Assembly (NCBI GenBank): GCA_900540545.1 | Contig: UQGJ01000037.1 | Coordinates: 1-23,931 of the forward strand | Origin: an uncultured Eubacteriales bacterium | GTDB lineage: Bacteria > Bacillota > Clostridia > Oscillospirales > Oscillospiraceae | Length of the DNA stretch: 23,931 nucleotides | Direction of reading: 5' to 3' | Shown: one piece after another, positions 14,525-20,808 of the stretch | Numbering within the stretch: position 1 is the stretch's first letter | Layout: each line of letters begins with the position of its first letter | Translations under genes and position numbers: made by a program | Notes under the pieces: generated by a model | The model's database searches: none | Seen by the model: the letters and a program-made list of their open reading frames with translations, nothing else | What the model was told of the DNA's origin: nothing

Positions 14525-14934
14525 GCCCCCACCGCCCGCAGGGCCAGGTCCACCGCCTTGCGGAGGTAGTCCTCCAGCCGGCAGTCCTCAGTCCCCGCCA
14601 CCTGGACGCCGCAGGTGGCCGAGGGGATCAGAATTTTCTCCGCCGGAGACCCGGACACCGCGGCGGCCATGGCGGGGGAGACTTCCCCCATGATGCCGTT
14701 GGCCAGCAGGATGCCGATGGGCCCCAAAATCACGTCGGCCCGACCGGCGTTGTAGACCACCGCGTTCTCCCCGGTGGCCCCACGGCTGGCTCCGGCCTTC
14801 AGCATGGCGCTGGTGGCCAGGGAGTTGGTGCCCGCGCATAAAAGCTCGCAGTCCCGGGGCAAACTGGGCTTCAGCAGGGCCGCCAGCCGTCCGCCGATGC
14901 CGCCGCCCTGCCCGTCGATCAATAAAATCCGCAT
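14521..14934 (-). CDS. DUF3842 family protein
   Basis: 137 residues, the normal DUF3842 size. It begins MRILLIDGQGGGIGGRLAAL, a glycine-rich nucleotide-binding-like loop, followed by LCAGTNSLATSAMLKAGA, ATGENAVVYN, DVILGPIGILLANGIMGEV and PSATCGVQVAG. The pattern suggests a small Rossmann-like fold; the function is unknown. ATG at 14934 with AAAGGA 9 bases upstream; the longer frame to 15087 runs through the promoter and is not real. It forms a two-gene operon with the kinase-like gene, from a promoter divergent to the queT promoter. Confidence 0.85.
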   Translation of the reverse strand: MRILLIDGQGGGIGGRLAALLKPSLPRDCELLCAGTNSLATSAMLKAGASRGATGENAVVYNAGRADVILGPIGILLANGIMGEVSPAMAAAVSGSPAEKILIPSATCGVQVAGTEDCRLEDYLRKAVDLALRAVGA

Positions 14935-14958
14935 GAGATCAAATCCTTTCTCTGCCCC

Positions 14959-14987
14959 ATTATAAGGGTTCGAAAAGGTTCTGTAAA
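14959..14987 (-). promoter_or_regulatory. Promoter of the DUF3842-kinase operon
   Basis: On the minus strand TTTACA (14987-14982), 17-bp spacer, consensus TATAAT (14964-14959). Strong sigma-A type, 25 bases before the ATG. It is back to back with the queT promoter. Confidence 0.8.
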
Positions 14988-14990
14988 GGC

Positions 14991-15019
14991 TTGCCGTTTG
15001 CCGAAAATGTGTGTATAAT
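14991..15019 (+). promoter_or_regulatory. queT promoter
   Basis: TTGCCG (14991-14996), 17-bp spacer, TATAAT (15014-15019). The predicted start is near 15026, just before the first leader hairpin. Confidence 0.78.
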
Positions 15020-15026
15020 AGCTCTC

Positions 15027-15133
15027 GACTGGTTCCCCACCCAGTCCAACCGGTATGGAGAAAGCCGTCCGGAGGCGCGCGCGTCATGCCTCCGGGGTAA
15101 GGGACCCATACCGCTGTGCGGTGACGCCCGCAC
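15027..15133 (+). ncRNA. Structured leader of queT, candidate preQ1-class riboswitch
   Basis: Hairpin 1: GACTGG/CCAGTC (15027-15032, 15041-15046), loop TTCCCCAC. Long arm: CGGTATGG (15051-15058) with CCATACCG (15106-15113), enclosing CCGGAGGC/GCCTCCGG (15069-15076, 15088-15095). Hairpin 3: GTGCGG/CCGCAC (15116-15133). There is no T-tract terminator, so any control would act on translation. CCTCC in the 15088-15095 arm could pair with the queT SD GGAGG, and loop CCCC with GGGG at 15094-15097. The preQ1 assignment rests on the downstream gene; queT genes in Clostridiales are known to carry preQ1 riboswitches, including class III. Confidence 0.55.
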
Positions 15134-15161
15134 TCTAAACAAAAAATGGAGGTTTGTTTTC

Positions 15162-15674
15162 ATGCACAAATTCACGACCAAAGACCTGACCATGGCCGCC
15201 GTGGTGGCCGCCCTGTACGCCGCCCTGACCCTGGCCCTGCCGGGGCCGTCCTATGGCTTCGCCCAGCTCCGGGTGGCCGAGGCCCTCACGGTGCTGCCCT
15301 TCCTGTTCCCGTGTACCGCGCCGGGCCTGCTGGTGGGCTGCCTGGTGGCCAATCTCCTCTCCCCCTATGGGGCGGTGGACATCATCTGCGGTACCGCCGC
15401 CACCGGGCTGGCGGCCTTCCTCACCCTGAAAATGCCCAACAGGTGGCTGGCCCCCCTGCCCCCGGTGCTGTGCAACGGCGTCATTGTGGGCGCCATGCTG
15501 GCCTGGTACGAGGCCGGGTTCGGCCCCAACTTCTGGCCCATGTTCGCCCTGTCCGGCCCCGGCGTGGCCCTGGGGGAGCTGGCGGCCTGCTACGTCCTGG
15601 GCGGCCTGCTGCTGAAAGTCCTGCCCACCGTGTCCTATTTCAAGCCCATGATGGCCCCCAAGGGGCTGGCCTGA
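15162..15674 (+). CDS. queT: QueT-family transporter (queuosine precursor ECF S component)
   Basis: A 170-residue membrane protein with about five or six helices. The signature YGFAQLRVAEALTVLPFLFP, then GLLVGCLVANLLSPYG-AVDIICGT, and the C-terminal GPGVALGELAACYVLG match the QueT family, S components that import queuosine precursors such as preQ1 through a shared ECF module. The start is ATG 15162 with GGAGG (15148-15152) 9 bases upstream. The 5' leader of about 135 bases is highly structured, consistent with control by its own ligand. galU follows after 29 bases and may be cotranscribed although the functions are unrelated. Confidence 0.9.
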   Translation: MHKFTTKDLTMAAVVAALYAALTLALPGPSYGFAQLRVAEALTVLPFLFPCTAPGLLVGCLVANLLSPYGAVDIICGTAATGLAAFLTLKMPNRWLAPLPPVLCNGVIVGAMLAWYEAGFGPNFWPMFALSGPGVALGELAACYVLGGLLLKVLPTVSYFKPMMAPKGLA

Positions 15675-15703
15675 CCACAAGCCACACATCAGGAGGAATC
15701 GCC

Positions 15704-16573
15704 ATGAAGGTACGCAAGGCAGTCATCCCCGCAGCCGGGTTGGGGACCCGGATGCTTCCGGCCACCAAGACCGTGCCCAAGGAGATGCTCCCCCTGGTGG
15801 ACAAGCCCGTCATCCAGTATATCATCGAGGAGGCGGTCGCCGCCGGCATCGAGGACATCCTGGTGGTCACCAACCGGGCCAAGTCGGCCATGGATGACTA
15901 TTTCGACTACTACCCCGAGCTGGAGGAGCGCCTGGGCCGGGCCGGCAAGGACCGGGAGCTGGCCGAGGTCCGCCGGGCCGCCGATCTGGCCAATATCTTC
16001 TACGTCCGCCAGAAGGAGACCAAGGGCCTGGGCCACGCCATCTGGCGGGCCAAGCGCTTCGTGGGGGACGAGCCCTTCGCCGTCCTCCTGGGCGACGACA
16101 TCATGCGCTCCCAGACCCCCGTGATTGGCCAGCTCATCACCGCCGCCGAGAAGTACGGCGCCTCCGCCGTGGGCGTCCAGCAGGTGAGCACTGAGGCCAT
16201 CGGAAAATACTGCTCCGTCAAGACCGAGCCCTTGGAGGAGAAGATTTTCGGCGTGTCCGATTTGGTGGAGAAGCCCCGCCCGGAGCAGATTTTTTCCAAC
16301 TACGCCATTTTAGGCCGCTATGTCCTCTCCCCCGGCATCTTCGACGTGCTGGAGACACTGGAGCCCGGCTACGGCGGGGAGATTCAGCTCACCGACGGAT
16401 TGCAGAGGCTCTGCCGGAAGGAGAAAATGGTGGCTGTGGACTTCGAGGGCAAGCGCTACGACACCGGCAACCTCCAGGGCTTCCTGGAGGCCACCATCGA
16501 CTTCTCCCTGGCCCACCCCGAGACGGGGGAGTGGCTGGCGGAGTTCCTCAGGAACAAGGCAAAGACGCTGTGA
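15704..16573 (+). CDS. galU: UTP-glucose-1-phosphate uridylyltransferase
   Basis: 289 residues, full length. N-terminal nucleotide-binding signature PAAGLGTRMLPATKTVPKEM (residues 9-28), then DKPVIQYIIEEAVAAGI, a GLGHAIWRA loop, LLGDDIM with the metal-binding Asp pair, VEKPRPE with the conserved Lys, NYAILGRYVL, and GGEIQLTDGL. The enzyme makes UDP-glucose for glycolipids, wall polymers and exopolysaccharide; the GT28 glycosyltransferase in this window is a likely user. AGGAGG lies 7 bases before the ATG. A strong terminator follows the stop at once. Confidence 0.96.
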   Translation: MKVRKAVIPAAGLGTRMLPATKTVPKEMLPLVDKPVIQYIIEEAVAAGIEDILVVTNRAKSAMDDYFDYYPELEERLGRAGKDRELAEVRRAADLANIFYVRQKETKGLGHAIWRAKRFVGDEPFAVLLGDDIMRSQTPVIGQLITAAEKYGASAVGVQQVSTEAIGKYCSVKTEPLEEKIFGVSDLVEKPRPEQIFSNYAILGRYVLSPGIFDVLETLEPGYGGEIQLTDGLQRLCRKEKMVAVDFEGKRYDTGNLQGFLEATIDFSLAHPETGEWLAEFLRNKAKTL

Positions 16574-16578
16574 GAGAA

Positions 16579-16616
16579 GGCCCCGCGTACCATGGGGTGG
16601 TACGCGGGGCCTTTTT
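16579..16616 (+). terminator. galU terminator
   Basis: A 13-bp stem (16579-16591 with 16599-16611, loop ATGGGGT) followed by TTTTT (16612-16616). Any RNA from the repeat immediately downstream would need read-through or its own promoter. Confidence 0.93.
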
Positions 16617-16643
16617 GCGTCAGGGCGGGACCCTGCCGGGGGC

Positions 16644-16837
16644 GTTCCTTTCTCGTTTGAGAAAGGAACCGAAAGAAAACCAGGGGGCCGACACGGGGCT
16701 TTTCAAGCCCCTATCGTCGGCCCCCTGGACCCTCGTCAGAACAAGCTGCGTTCCGTTCCGTCCGGCTGCGCCGGACATCCACTTCACTCCGCTTGTTCTT
16801 CCTCTCCCCAGCGGGCCTGAACGGCGGCCCGCTGGGG
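16644..16837 (+). repeat. Composite hairpin repeat, copy 2 (after galU)
   Basis: Four hairpins in order: 1, GTTCCTTTCTC/GAGAAAGGAAC (16644-16669); 2, a 13-bp stem with arms CCAGGGGGCCGAC and GTCGGCCCCCTGG (about 16680-16728); 3, AGAACAAGC/GCTTGTTCT (16738-16799) with inner GTCCGGC/GCCGGAC (16760-16776); 4, CCCCAGCGGGCC/GGCCCGCTGGGG (16806-16837). Same order as the minus-strand copy at 13262-13437, with paired changes in stems 1 and 3. Block C follows at 16877. Together these fill the gene-free interval 16617-17109. Confidence 0.88.
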
Positions 16838-16876
16838 GCCCCTTCGGTCCGGGCGGCGGTACGGTTTATAGGGGCT

Positions 16877-17073
16877 GGCAAAACTTGATAACTGTTGCAG
16901 CTCGTATTGGTCTGGCGCTGGAACAAGTGCGGCTGTCGCCCCTCGGCATATGACCGGGCAGAACTTGATAGTAGTTGCGTTTTACTCGCTGCAAACAAGC
17001 CGCCATTGGTCTGTGCACTTTGGAATCGGCTTTGCGCCCGCTGGAAGTCGGCACGGGCGGCTGATAGCCGCCC
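16877..17073 (+). repeat. Block C repeat, copy 2 (197 bp)
   Basis: A gapless match to 12963-13159. It ends with hairpin GGGCGGCT-GAT-AGCCGCCC (17055-17073). The joining sequence before it (about 16845-16876) also resembles that before copy 1, so copy 1 may be the same element with hairpins 2-4 deleted. Confidence 0.88.
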
Positions 17074-17109
17074 ACCATTGACCGAAAATCTTCAGCATTG
17101 GAGCGCTCC

Positions 17110-17379
17110 TCACAGAAACAGCGCCATGCTCCACGCCGCCGTGGCGGCCAGGGCGCCGGCGGCGGCCCAGGCGGGGGCGGGGATGGCACGGAACCACTTG
17201 CCCCACCGGCTGTTCCGCTTCACGTACCCCTGGGCGACCCTCTGGGCCTCCTGGAGCACCTGGTCCGCCGAGACCCCCTCGGCAAACGCCTCCTCCCGCA
17301 TGATGAAAATGGCCTGCTCGAAGAGCTTGCGGTCGGGGGACTTGACCACGATGACCCGTTTGTTGACGCCTTTGACCAT
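17110..17379 (-). CDS. Small tail-anchored hypothetical membrane protein
   Basis: 89 residues. An N-terminal soluble part (RVIVVKSPDRKLFEQAIFIM, then a helical ADQVLQEAQRVAQGYVKR) is followed by a tryptophan-rich basic hinge (RWGKWFRA) and one C-terminal helix (about 68-88) rich in Ala/Trp, so it probably sits in the membrane by its tail. I recognise the type from related Clostridia but know no function. The start is the ATG at 17379; the nearest purine-rich sequence (AAAGGCGGG) is far upstream, so translation initiation may be weak or the start slightly different. It is divergent from sleB. Confidence 0.65.
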   Translation of the reverse strand: MVKGVNKRVIVVKSPDRKLFEQAIFIMREEAFAEGVSADQVLQEAQRVAQGYVKRNSRWGKWFRAIPAPAWAAAGALAATAAWSMALFL

Positions 17380-17466
17380 AGAGTAAAACGCCCGCCTTTC
17401 GTCTCTTTTGTTCTGTTCCAGTATGGCCCGTTTTTACCACCAATATTCTGTATGGAAAAAATGGGC

Positions 17467-17497
17467 TGCATAACCTGTCCTCCGCCGCCGTAAACTA
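17467..17497 (+). promoter_or_regulatory. Candidate sporulation (sigma-G-like) promoter of sleB
   Basis: TGCATA (17467-17472), 18-bp spacer, TAAACTA (17491-17497; five of seven match CATACTA). It resembles the sigma-G consensus (TGMATA, CATAMTA). The predicted start is 10-15 bases before the AGGAGG at 17515. A sigma-A alternative is not obvious. Confidence 0.4.
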
Positions 17498-17528
17498 TCG
17501 GTGACGAAATGTTCAGGAGGCGGGAACC

Positions 17529-18203
17529 TTGCGGAAAGAGAGAAAGCGGCTCATTGCGGCCCTGTGCGTGGTCTTTCTATTGAATATCCTGATTCTGGCC
17601 GTGGCCCAGACGGCCCAGGCGGCCACCTACCGGCAGGGCTCGTCGGGCCAGGCCGTGCGGACCATCCAGGACAAGCTCCAGCGCTGGGGCTACTTCAGCG
17701 GCCCGGTGGACGGCATCTACGGCGCCAAGACCGCCGCCGCCGTTAAGGACTTCCAGCGGAAAAACGGCCTTACCGCCGACGGCGTGGCCGGCGCGGCCAC
17801 CCTCCAGGCCCTGGGCATGTCCTCTGGCGCGTCCGCCGGCACCGACAAGCAGAGCGGGGAGGTGGACCTGCTGGCCCGGGTCATCTCGGCGGAGGCACGG
17901 GGGGAGCCGTACAGCGGCCAGGTGGCCGTGGGCGCGGTGATTTTGAACCGCATCGGCCACCCGTCTTTCCCCAACACCCTGGCGGGGGTGGTCTACCAGC
18001 CGGGGGCCTTCTCCTGCATGGACGACGGCCAAATCGACCAGCCCGTGGCCGAGTCCGCCGTCAGGGCCGCCCGGGAGGCCCTGAATGGCGCCGACCCCAG
18101 CGGCGGAGCCATCTACTATTTCAACCCCAACACCGCCACCAGCGCGTGGATCTGGTCCCGCCCCCTCATCAAGGTCATCGGCCAGCACCGCTTCTGCGCG
18201 TGA
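17529..18203 (+). CDS. sleB: Spore cortex-lytic enzyme SleB
   Basis: 224 residues. Signal peptide (basic MRKERKR, hydrophobic 8-27, AQA cleavage near residue 31). Peptidoglycan-binding domain type 1 (about 36-95: GSSGQAVRTIQDKLQRWGYF, DGIYGAKTAAAVKDFQRKNG). Hydrolase_2/SleB catalytic domain (about 112-224: LLARVISAEARGEPYSGQVA with catalytic Glu122, AVILNRIGHPSFP, GAFSC, YYFNP). SleB is a lytic transglycosylase acting on muramic-lactam cortex during germination. TTG start at 17529 with AGGAGG 8 bases upstream. Its usual partner ypeB does not follow. Presence implies the organism forms spores. Confidence 0.95.
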   Translation: MRKERKRLIAALCVVFLLNILILAVAQTAQAATYRQGSSGQAVRTIQDKLQRWGYFSGPVDGIYGAKTAAAVKDFQRKNGLTADGVAGAATLQALGMSSGASAGTDKQSGEVDLLARVISAEARGEPYSGQVAVGAVILNRIGHPSFPNTLAGVVYQPGAFSCMDDGQIDQPVAESAVRAAREALNGADPSGGAIYYFNPNTATSAWIWSRPLIKVIGQHRFCA

Positions 18204-18207
18204 ACAG

Positions 18208-18233
18208 AAAAGGACCGCCGAGGGCGGCGGTCC
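18208..18233 (-). terminator. Terminator of the GT-C membrane protein gene
   Basis: GGACCGCCG (18212-18220), loop AGGG, CGGCGGTCC (18225-18233); on the minus strand it is followed by TTTT (complement of 18208-18211). It lies between the convergent sleB and GT-C genes. Confidence 0.65.
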
Positions 18234-18277
18234 CCACAGAGATGGACGTGGGGGCCGCTGCCCCCGGCGGCCGACGT

Positions 18278-19489
18278 TTATATCCAGTGGTTGAACAGCG
18301 CCACGGTGCCCGCCAGATTCAGCCCCAGCCCCCACAGCAGCAGAGGGCCGTTGAGGGCCGGCAGGTCGCCCTCGTCCTCCCGTAGCAGGACCGTCAGCCC
18401 GCAGTACAGGGCGGGCAGGGCGTCCACCGTGTAGCGGTTCCCGAACTGCCACCCGCCCAGGGTGGCGTGGAGGCAGAGCAGCGCAAAATGGGCCAGGATG
18501 GACCCTGCGCACACCCAGACCACCGGCTCCCGGACCGCTTTCCGCAGATTTTTGCAGAGATAGACCGCGAAGCTGACGAAGATGGGGCTGAACAGCCAGA
18601 ACGCGCACCCGTTGAAGGTGGGAAAGACCACCCGCCCGTCTTCCATGGGCGGCAGCGCCCACAGCCGCGCCCAGTTGCCCGCCAGATAGGCCCCGCTGAA
18701 CTGCCCCTCCGGCTTCTCCACAGCGAACTCCGGCAGGTAGTCGTGACCGAACTGGAAGGGGGAGCCGAACCGGGCGGCGTTGAGGGCCATCAGGCCGCAC
18801 CCCACGGCCAGGGGCGGCAGTACCCACCACCAGTATTTCCGCACTGCCCCGGACCAGGACAGCCCCGCCCGCCGGAGCTTCCGCGCCAGCAGCAGCCCCA
18901 CCAGGGGCAGATAGACGATTTGCAAGGGCCTGCACCCGAAGGCCAGAGCCAGGGCCAGCAGTGGCACCCAGCCGTCCCCCAGGCCCTCCGTCATCCCGTG
19001 ATAGAGGGCCATCATGGTGAAGGTGAAGGCGCAGACCTGGGCCAGATACCACACGTCTCCCACCCAGCCGATGTGCAGAAAGTTGCTCCCGGCGGTGAGC
19101 AGCAGTGCCCAAAAGACGGCGGATGGACCCTTCCGCCCCGCCAGCCACGCCATCCGCAGGGCGTAGACGGCCCCCGCCAGTCCCACCAGGACGCAGAGCA
19201 GGGTGTCCGGCGCGGCCTGGCCGAAGAGCAGGCACAGGGGCAGCAGCAGTACCGACGGGATGGGCGGGAAGCTGACAAAGTACCGCCCCCCGTACTCCGC
19301 GATCTCCAGATAGGCGTAGTTCTGCCCCAGGTCCAGATGCCCCGCCAGCCAGCGGTTGGCCTGGAGGACGTAGGAGTTGTAGGTGGACCAGATAGGGGAG
19401 CGCCCCGTCAGCGCCCACATCAGCCCGTAGACCACCAGCAGGCACAGGCACAGCGCCAGGACCTCCCGCCCCCGTTGCCGCTTTTCCAT
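18278..19489 (-). CDS. Multi-pass membrane protein, GT-C glycosyltransferase-like
   Basis: 403 residues with roughly ten hydrophobic segments. After the first helix (RGREVLALCLCLLVVYGLMW) comes a long extracytoplasmic loop with WSTYNSYVLQANRWLAGHLDL and YGGRYFVSFPPIPSVLLLP, as in PMT/ArnT-like glycosyltransferases that use lipid-phosphate sugars; acidic loop residues (Asp in LDLGQN, Glu in LEIAEYGG) could be catalytic. Later helices contain FGCRPLQIVYLPLV and GGWQFGNRYTVDALPALY. The start ATG at 19489 has GGAGG 6 bases upstream; the longer frame to 19531 runs through the rpsR terminator. The acceptor is unknown; wall polymer or protein glycosylation are options. Confidence 0.7.
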   Translation of the reverse strand: MEKRQRGREVLALCLCLLVVYGLMWALTGRSPIWSTYNSYVLQANRWLAGHLDLGQNYAYLEIAEYGGRYFVSFPPIPSVLLLPLCLLFGQAAPDTLLCVLVGLAGAVYALRMAWLAGRKGPSAVFWALLLTAGSNFLHIGWVGDVWYLAQVCAFTFTMMALYHGMTEGLGDGWVPLLALALAFGCRPLQIVYLPLVGLLLARKLRRAGLSWSGAVRKYWWWVLPPLAVGCGLMALNAARFGSPFQFGHDYLPEFAVEKPEGQFSGAYLAGNWARLWALPPMEDGRVVFPTFNGCAFWLFSPIFVSFAVYLCKNLRKAVREPVVWVCAGSILAHFALLCLHATLGGWQFGNRYTVDALPALYCGLTVLLREDEGDLPALNGPLLLWGLGLNLAGTVALFNHWI

Positions 19490-19510
19490 ACAGCGCCTCC
19501 TTCCGCAATC

Positions 19511-19545
19511 AAAAAGAGGATGTGCCGACATGGCACATCCTCTTT
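19511..19545 (-). terminator. rpsF-ssb-rpsR operon terminator
   Basis: A perfect 14-bp stem (19513-19526 with 19532-19545, loop of five), with five A on the left, giving a T-tract on the minus strand. It lies just after the rpsR stop. Confidence 0.9.
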
Positions 19546-19556
19546 CTCTTACCCTT

Positions 19557-19796
19557 TTAGTCGGTCACGAACGGCAGCAGGGCGATCTGACGGGCCTGCT
19601 TGATGGCCTGGGTCAGCTGGCGCTGATGCATGGCGCAGGTGCCGGTGGTCCGGCGGGGCAGGATCTTGGACCGCTCGGAGAGGAACCGCTTGAGCTTGGC
19701 GGCGTCCTTGTAGTCGATGTGCTCGACCTTGTCCACGCAGAAGCTGCAAACCTTGCGGCGCTTACGGCCGCGGGGGCGCTCTCTATCCATAGGCAT
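19557..19796 (-). CDS. rpsR: 30S ribosomal protein S18
   Basis: 79 residues. RGRKRRKVCSFCVDKVEHIDYKD at the N terminus, with the CxxC pair seen in zinc-type S18. The core is KLKRFLSERSKILPRRTTGT followed by CAMHQRQLTQAIKQARQIAL. It binds 16S rRNA in the platform as a heterodimer with S6. GGAGG is 9 bases from the ATG at 19796; a second ATG two codons later is possible. Last gene of the rpsF-ssb-rpsR operon, 67 bases after ssb. Confidence 0.97.
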   Translation of the reverse strand: MPMDRERPRGRKRRKVCSFCVDKVEHIDYKDAAKLKRFLSERSKILPRRTTGTCAMHQRQLTQAIKQARQIALLPFVTD

Positions 19797-19863
19797 AATG
19801 AAAACCCTCCTTATTGTAGATTTTTATCGGTTGGGGCGCAGGGCCCCACAAAAAGGTCTTTGC

Positions 19864-20343
19864 TTAGAACGGCAACTCGCCGTCGTCGTCGTCCAGCTCC
19901 GCGAACTGGTCGGGAGCGGGCGCCGCCGCATAGGGGGCGGGCGCCGGGGGCGCGCTGGGGGCGGGGGCGGAATAACTGCCGCCGCCGTAAGGCGCGCTGT
20001 AACCGCCGCCCTCGGCGTCCCGCTTGGAGTCGCCAAAGTAGACGTTGTCGGCGATGACCTCGGCGGAGCGGCGCTTGTTGCCCTCCTTGTCAGTCCAGTC
20101 ACGCATCTGGAGCCGGCCCTCCACCACGGCCATGCGGCCCTTGGTGAAGAAACGGGAGACGAACTCGGCGGTCTGGCGCCAGGCCACGATGTCGATGAAA
20201 TCGGTGGCCTTTTCGCCGGTGGTCTTGTCCTTGAAGTCCCGGTCCACGGCCAGAGAGAAGGAGGCCACGGGGGTCCCTGTCTGGGTGTGCCGGAGCTCAG
20301 GGTCACGGGTCAGCCGACCCATGAGAATGATTCGGTTGAGCAT
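19864..20343 (-). CDS. ssb: Single-stranded DNA-binding protein
   Basis: 159 residues. OB-fold domain (1-108): MLNRIILMGRLTRDPELRHT, FSLAVDRDF, DFIDIVAWRQTAEF, KGRMAVVEGRLQMRDWTDKEG. A disordered Gly/Ser/Ala/Pro/Tyr-rich linker follows, and the acidic tail DDDDGELPF, the docking peptide for replication and repair partners. It coats single-stranded DNA as a tetramer. Its SD (GGAGG, 20351-20355) directly follows the rpsF stop, 7 bases before the ATG. The rpsF-ssb-rpsR order is conserved in bacteria. Confidence 0.97.
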   Translation of the reverse strand: MLNRIILMGRLTRDPELRHTQTGTPVASFSLAVDRDFKDKTTGEKATDFIDIVAWRQTAEFVSRFFTKGRMAVVEGRLQMRDWTDKEGNKRRSAEVIADNVYFGDSKRDAEGGGYSAPYGGGSYSAPAPSAPPAPAPYAAAPAPDQFAELDDDDGELPF

Positions 20344-20355
20344 GACGGCCCCTCC

Positions 20356-20655
20356 TTACTGCTCGTCTTTGCAGACGATCATGGAGCGCATGACGCCGTC
20401 GGTGATCCGCAGCACGCGGTCCAGCTCGGCGGGGAGCGCGGCGTCGGCCGTGAAGGTCATGAGGACGTAGTAGCCGTCGTTCAGGTCGTTGATGGGATAG
20501 GCCAACCGGCGCTTGCCCCACTCGTCCACCTCGGCCACAGTCCCGCGGGACTCGACCAGGGTCTTGAACTTCGCCACCAGGGCGGCGGTAGCCTCCTCGC
20601 CCAGATTGGGATCGAGAATGTAGACCACCTCGTAGTTGCCATTGATCTTTGCCAT
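20356..20655 (-). CDS. rpsF: 30S ribosomal protein S6
   Basis: 99 residues, usual length. NYEVVYILDPNLGEEATAAL, VDEWGKRRLAYPINDLNDGY, and the ending VLRITDGVMRSMIVCKDEQ are S6 landmarks. It pairs with S18 on the small-subunit platform. The start is ATG 20655, with AAGGAGG (20667-20673) 11 bases upstream, slightly long; the longer frame to 20724 would read through the leader and is rejected. First gene of the operon, expressed from a consensus promoter. Confidence 0.96.
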   Translation of the reverse strand: MAKINGNYEVVYILDPNLGEEATAALVAKFKTLVESRGTVAEVDEWGKRRLAYPINDLNDGYYVLMTFTADAALPAELDRVLRITDGVMRSMIVCKDEQ

Positions 20656-20683
20656 GTTTACTTGCACCTCCTTATGGACATAT

Positions 20684-20706
20684 GGCCCCCGCGCTTCGGC
20701 GGGAGC
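20684..20706 (-). promoter_or_regulatory. Hairpin in the rpsF leader, possible S6:S18 binding site
   Basis: In the RNA, CTCCCGC ... GCGCGGGGG forms a GC-rich hairpin with a CCG stretch, just before the rpsF SD. Many bacteria have an rpsF leader hairpin with a CCG motif bound by S6:S18 for feedback; this one matches in position only loosely in sequence. Confidence 0.35.
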
Positions 20707-20742
20707 AAGGATGTTGCCTGCCAAATCCAGACAAGCTACACT

Positions 20743-20770
20743 ATTATATAGGAAAATTGTGATTTGTCAA
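20743..20770 (-). promoter_or_regulatory. rpsF operon promoter
   Basis: On the minus strand consensus TTGACA (20770-20765), 16-bp spacer, consensus TATAAT (20748-20743). An inverted repeat TTGTCAA/TTGACAA (20764-20770, 20783-20789) includes the -35. Confidence 0.85.
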
Positions 20771-20808
20771 GGGAATTTTGAATTGACAATGCCGTTTTCC
20801 CCGTCTCC

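Noticed and set aside
15027..15133. queT leader as a cobalamin, TPP, FMN or c-di-GMP riboswitch
   Set aside because: The conserved boxes of these classes that I can recall are not present; gene context favours preQ1.
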